From Harmothoe impar (lineage: Eukaryota > Annelida > Polychaeta > Phyllodocida > Polynoidae), in assembly GCA_947462335.1 (NCBI GenBank), contig OX381715.1, positions 45,291,472 to 45,355,471 of the forward strand: a stretch of 64,000 bases of DNA. The letters run 5' to 3'. Positions 63,289 to 64,000 of the stretch are shown one piece after another. The notes under the pieces were generated by a model. It did no database searches. It had not been told where the DNA came from and saw only the letters and a program-made list of their open reading frames with translations. Made by a program: the position numbers and the translations under genes. Within the stretch, counting starts at the first letter, position 1; the number at the start of each line of letters is the position of its first letter.

Positions 63289-64000
63289 TTATTTAGGCGG
63301 AGTCTTTTTTCCGGAAAGGAAACCTTTGATACGGTCCTGTAGTTGGTGGCTGCTCTCTTTAACACGCTTGTGTGGATCAAGCTTGCTTGCCTTGATCACC
63401 ACTTTGCTGCTCGAGCTGGGAGCTTCCACCCTGGAGGAAGATCTTGTTGCGCTGCTCTGAGTCAATGTCGTGTTGTCAATCTGGGTCTTGGGAGGAGTGG
63501 TTAGGTGTGGTGACAGAGTCTGTGCGCTTAAATTAAAGGGAATGCCCCCACCCTTCCTATAGCCCGCAGCCGCTTGCACATAAGCCGCAGTAGCTGTCTT
63601 CGCCATCATACTCATTAATTCCTCATCTAGTCTCGCGTCTTGTGGGGGTGAGGATGCTGGTGATTGAGGGGGTGGTGGCGCCTGCTTCTTGGTGGTCCCT
63701 TGCGCTGTGGGTATCATCTCGGGCTCAGCCTGTGTAGTAGGGGGCGTGTCTGCTCGCTGTACAATTGTGGGCGTGGTCGCTGCTGCCTGCGCTGGAGGAT
63801 CTGGTCTGTCTTCATCATTTGCCGGTGTGGTGACAGGGGGGGGGGGTGGTTTTGCTGCTGGATTGTCTATACCAAAAAGGTCTTTACGCACCTCCATAAG
63901 GATGTACCCCCCTCTGTTTTTACCTCTCCAGGTGCCTTTCTCCAGGGCTTTACTTCTGATTCCTGCCCCTATTCCCCAGTGCCTCGATCCTGTTGTCTCC
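63289..64000 (-). CDS. LINE B ORF1, partial
   Basis: The frame is open from the window edge to the stop at 63289, and an ATG at 63897 gives 202 codons. Upstream in-frame sequence (GTWRGKNRGGYILMEVRKD) suggests the protein starts outside the window. The visible part is Pro/Thr/Ala-rich, low-complexity, and ends in a Ser-rich and Lys-rich tail. Such gag-like ORF1 products bind the element RNA. No diagnostic domain is visible. Confidence 0.65.
   Translation of the reverse strand, partial: ETTGSRHWGIGAGIRSKALEKGTWRGKNRGGYILMEVRKDLFGIDNPAAKPPPPPVTTPANDEDRPDPPAQAAATTPTIVQRADTPPTTQAEPEMIPTAQGTTKKQAPPPPQSPASSPPQDARLDEELMSMMAKTATAAYVQAAAGYRKGGGIPFNLSAQTLSPHLTTPPKTQIDNTTLTQSSATRSSSRVEAPSSSSKVVIKASKLDPHKRVKESSHQLQDRIKGFLSGKKTPPK

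Larger units (their letters stand above)
45202..64000 (-). mobile_element. Polinton/Maverick DNA transposon, right end outside window
   Basis: At least 14 kb on the - strand encodes the Polinton core set: protein-primed PolB, retroviral-type integrase, FtsK-like packaging ATPase, adenovirus-type protease, capsid protein and small basic core proteins. Gene order and the single coding direction fit the family. The left end is set at the inverted repeat near 45202, and the right end lies beyond LINE B, outside the window. Frameshifts in the capsid, protease and one cargo gene show decay, while PolB (after its truncation), integrase and ATPase are open. Confidence 0.9.
59553..64000 (-). mobile_element. 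LINE B non-LTR retrotransposon inserted in PolB
   Basis: A two-ORF LINE in - orientation ends in a ten-base A tail (59553-59562) directly abutting the PolB frame. ORF1 (63289 to edge) and ORF2 (59828-62668) follow the usual order, with about 600 bases between. Its 3' UTR (59563-59827) holds a GATGA microsatellite (near 59783-59800). The 5' end lies outside the window. ORF2 is unbroken, so the copy may be young. Confidence 0.87.

Overview
The window is animal nuclear DNA. Spliced exons with GT-AG introns, a recognisable metazoan Rho GTPase-activating protein gene and dense metazoan-type transposons show this. GC-rich exons, short introns, a Polinton (Maverick), a Penelope-like element and foldback transposons point to an aquatic invertebrate. 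I cannot name the species from sequence alone.

Region 1 (1-10335) holds the 3' part of a RACGAP1 (MgcRacGAP/CYK-4) gene on the + strand. Thirteen exons keep one reading frame of about 492 codons: a basic linker, a complete C1 zinc domain, a complete RhoGAP domain and the conserved C-terminus. The N-terminal coiled-coil exons lie left of the window. Its introns carry several small MITE-like elements.

Region 2 (about 11.7-41.8 kb) is a nest of mobile elements. A foldback element with tandemly repeated arms (FB1, 11705-16475) is followed by a second one (FB2, 16833-41836). FB2 was opened in its left arm by a non-LTR retrotransposon (LINE A). LINE A was opened in its endonuclease-RT ORF by a young Ty3/Gypsy element with 540 bp LTRs. 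The Gypsy gag was opened by a Penelope-like element on the - strand (PLE, 19977-23029, flanked by CTTGGA), and its 3' part holds a roughly 1 kb inverted-repeat element. Downstream of pol the Gypsy element carries an 802-codon accessory ORF behind its own CCAAT/GC/TATA promoter. Its 3' end is followed by an inverted copy of 3' internal sequence, LTR and LINE flank, which is either a foldback rearrangement or an assembly artefact.

Region 3 (41.8-45.2 kb) holds a possible orphan PHD-type exon and an internally deleted Gypsy-like element on the - strand that still has a 559-codon gag-protease-integrase-tail ORF. Low-complexity repeats and a 23 bp inverted repeat follow.

Region 4 (about 45.2 kb to beyond 64 kb) is a Polinton/Maverick with all genes on the - strand. 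Reading leftwards these are PolB (N-terminus cut off), a PC4-like protein, a zinc-ribbon protein, integrase, packaging ATPase, a small basic protein, a 390-codon protein, a core-like protein, capsid protein and adenovirus-type protease. A cargo segment follows with a small membrane protein, coiled coils, a DUF5662-like protein, a tandem DEATH-domain protein and a Cys-rich protein. The capsid and protease genes carry frameshifts. A second LINE (LINE B, - strand, 59553 to beyond the right edge) interrupts PolB.

The least expected content is the Polinton cargo with two DEATH folds and the Gypsy accessory gene with its own promoter and a recurring 9 bp motif.
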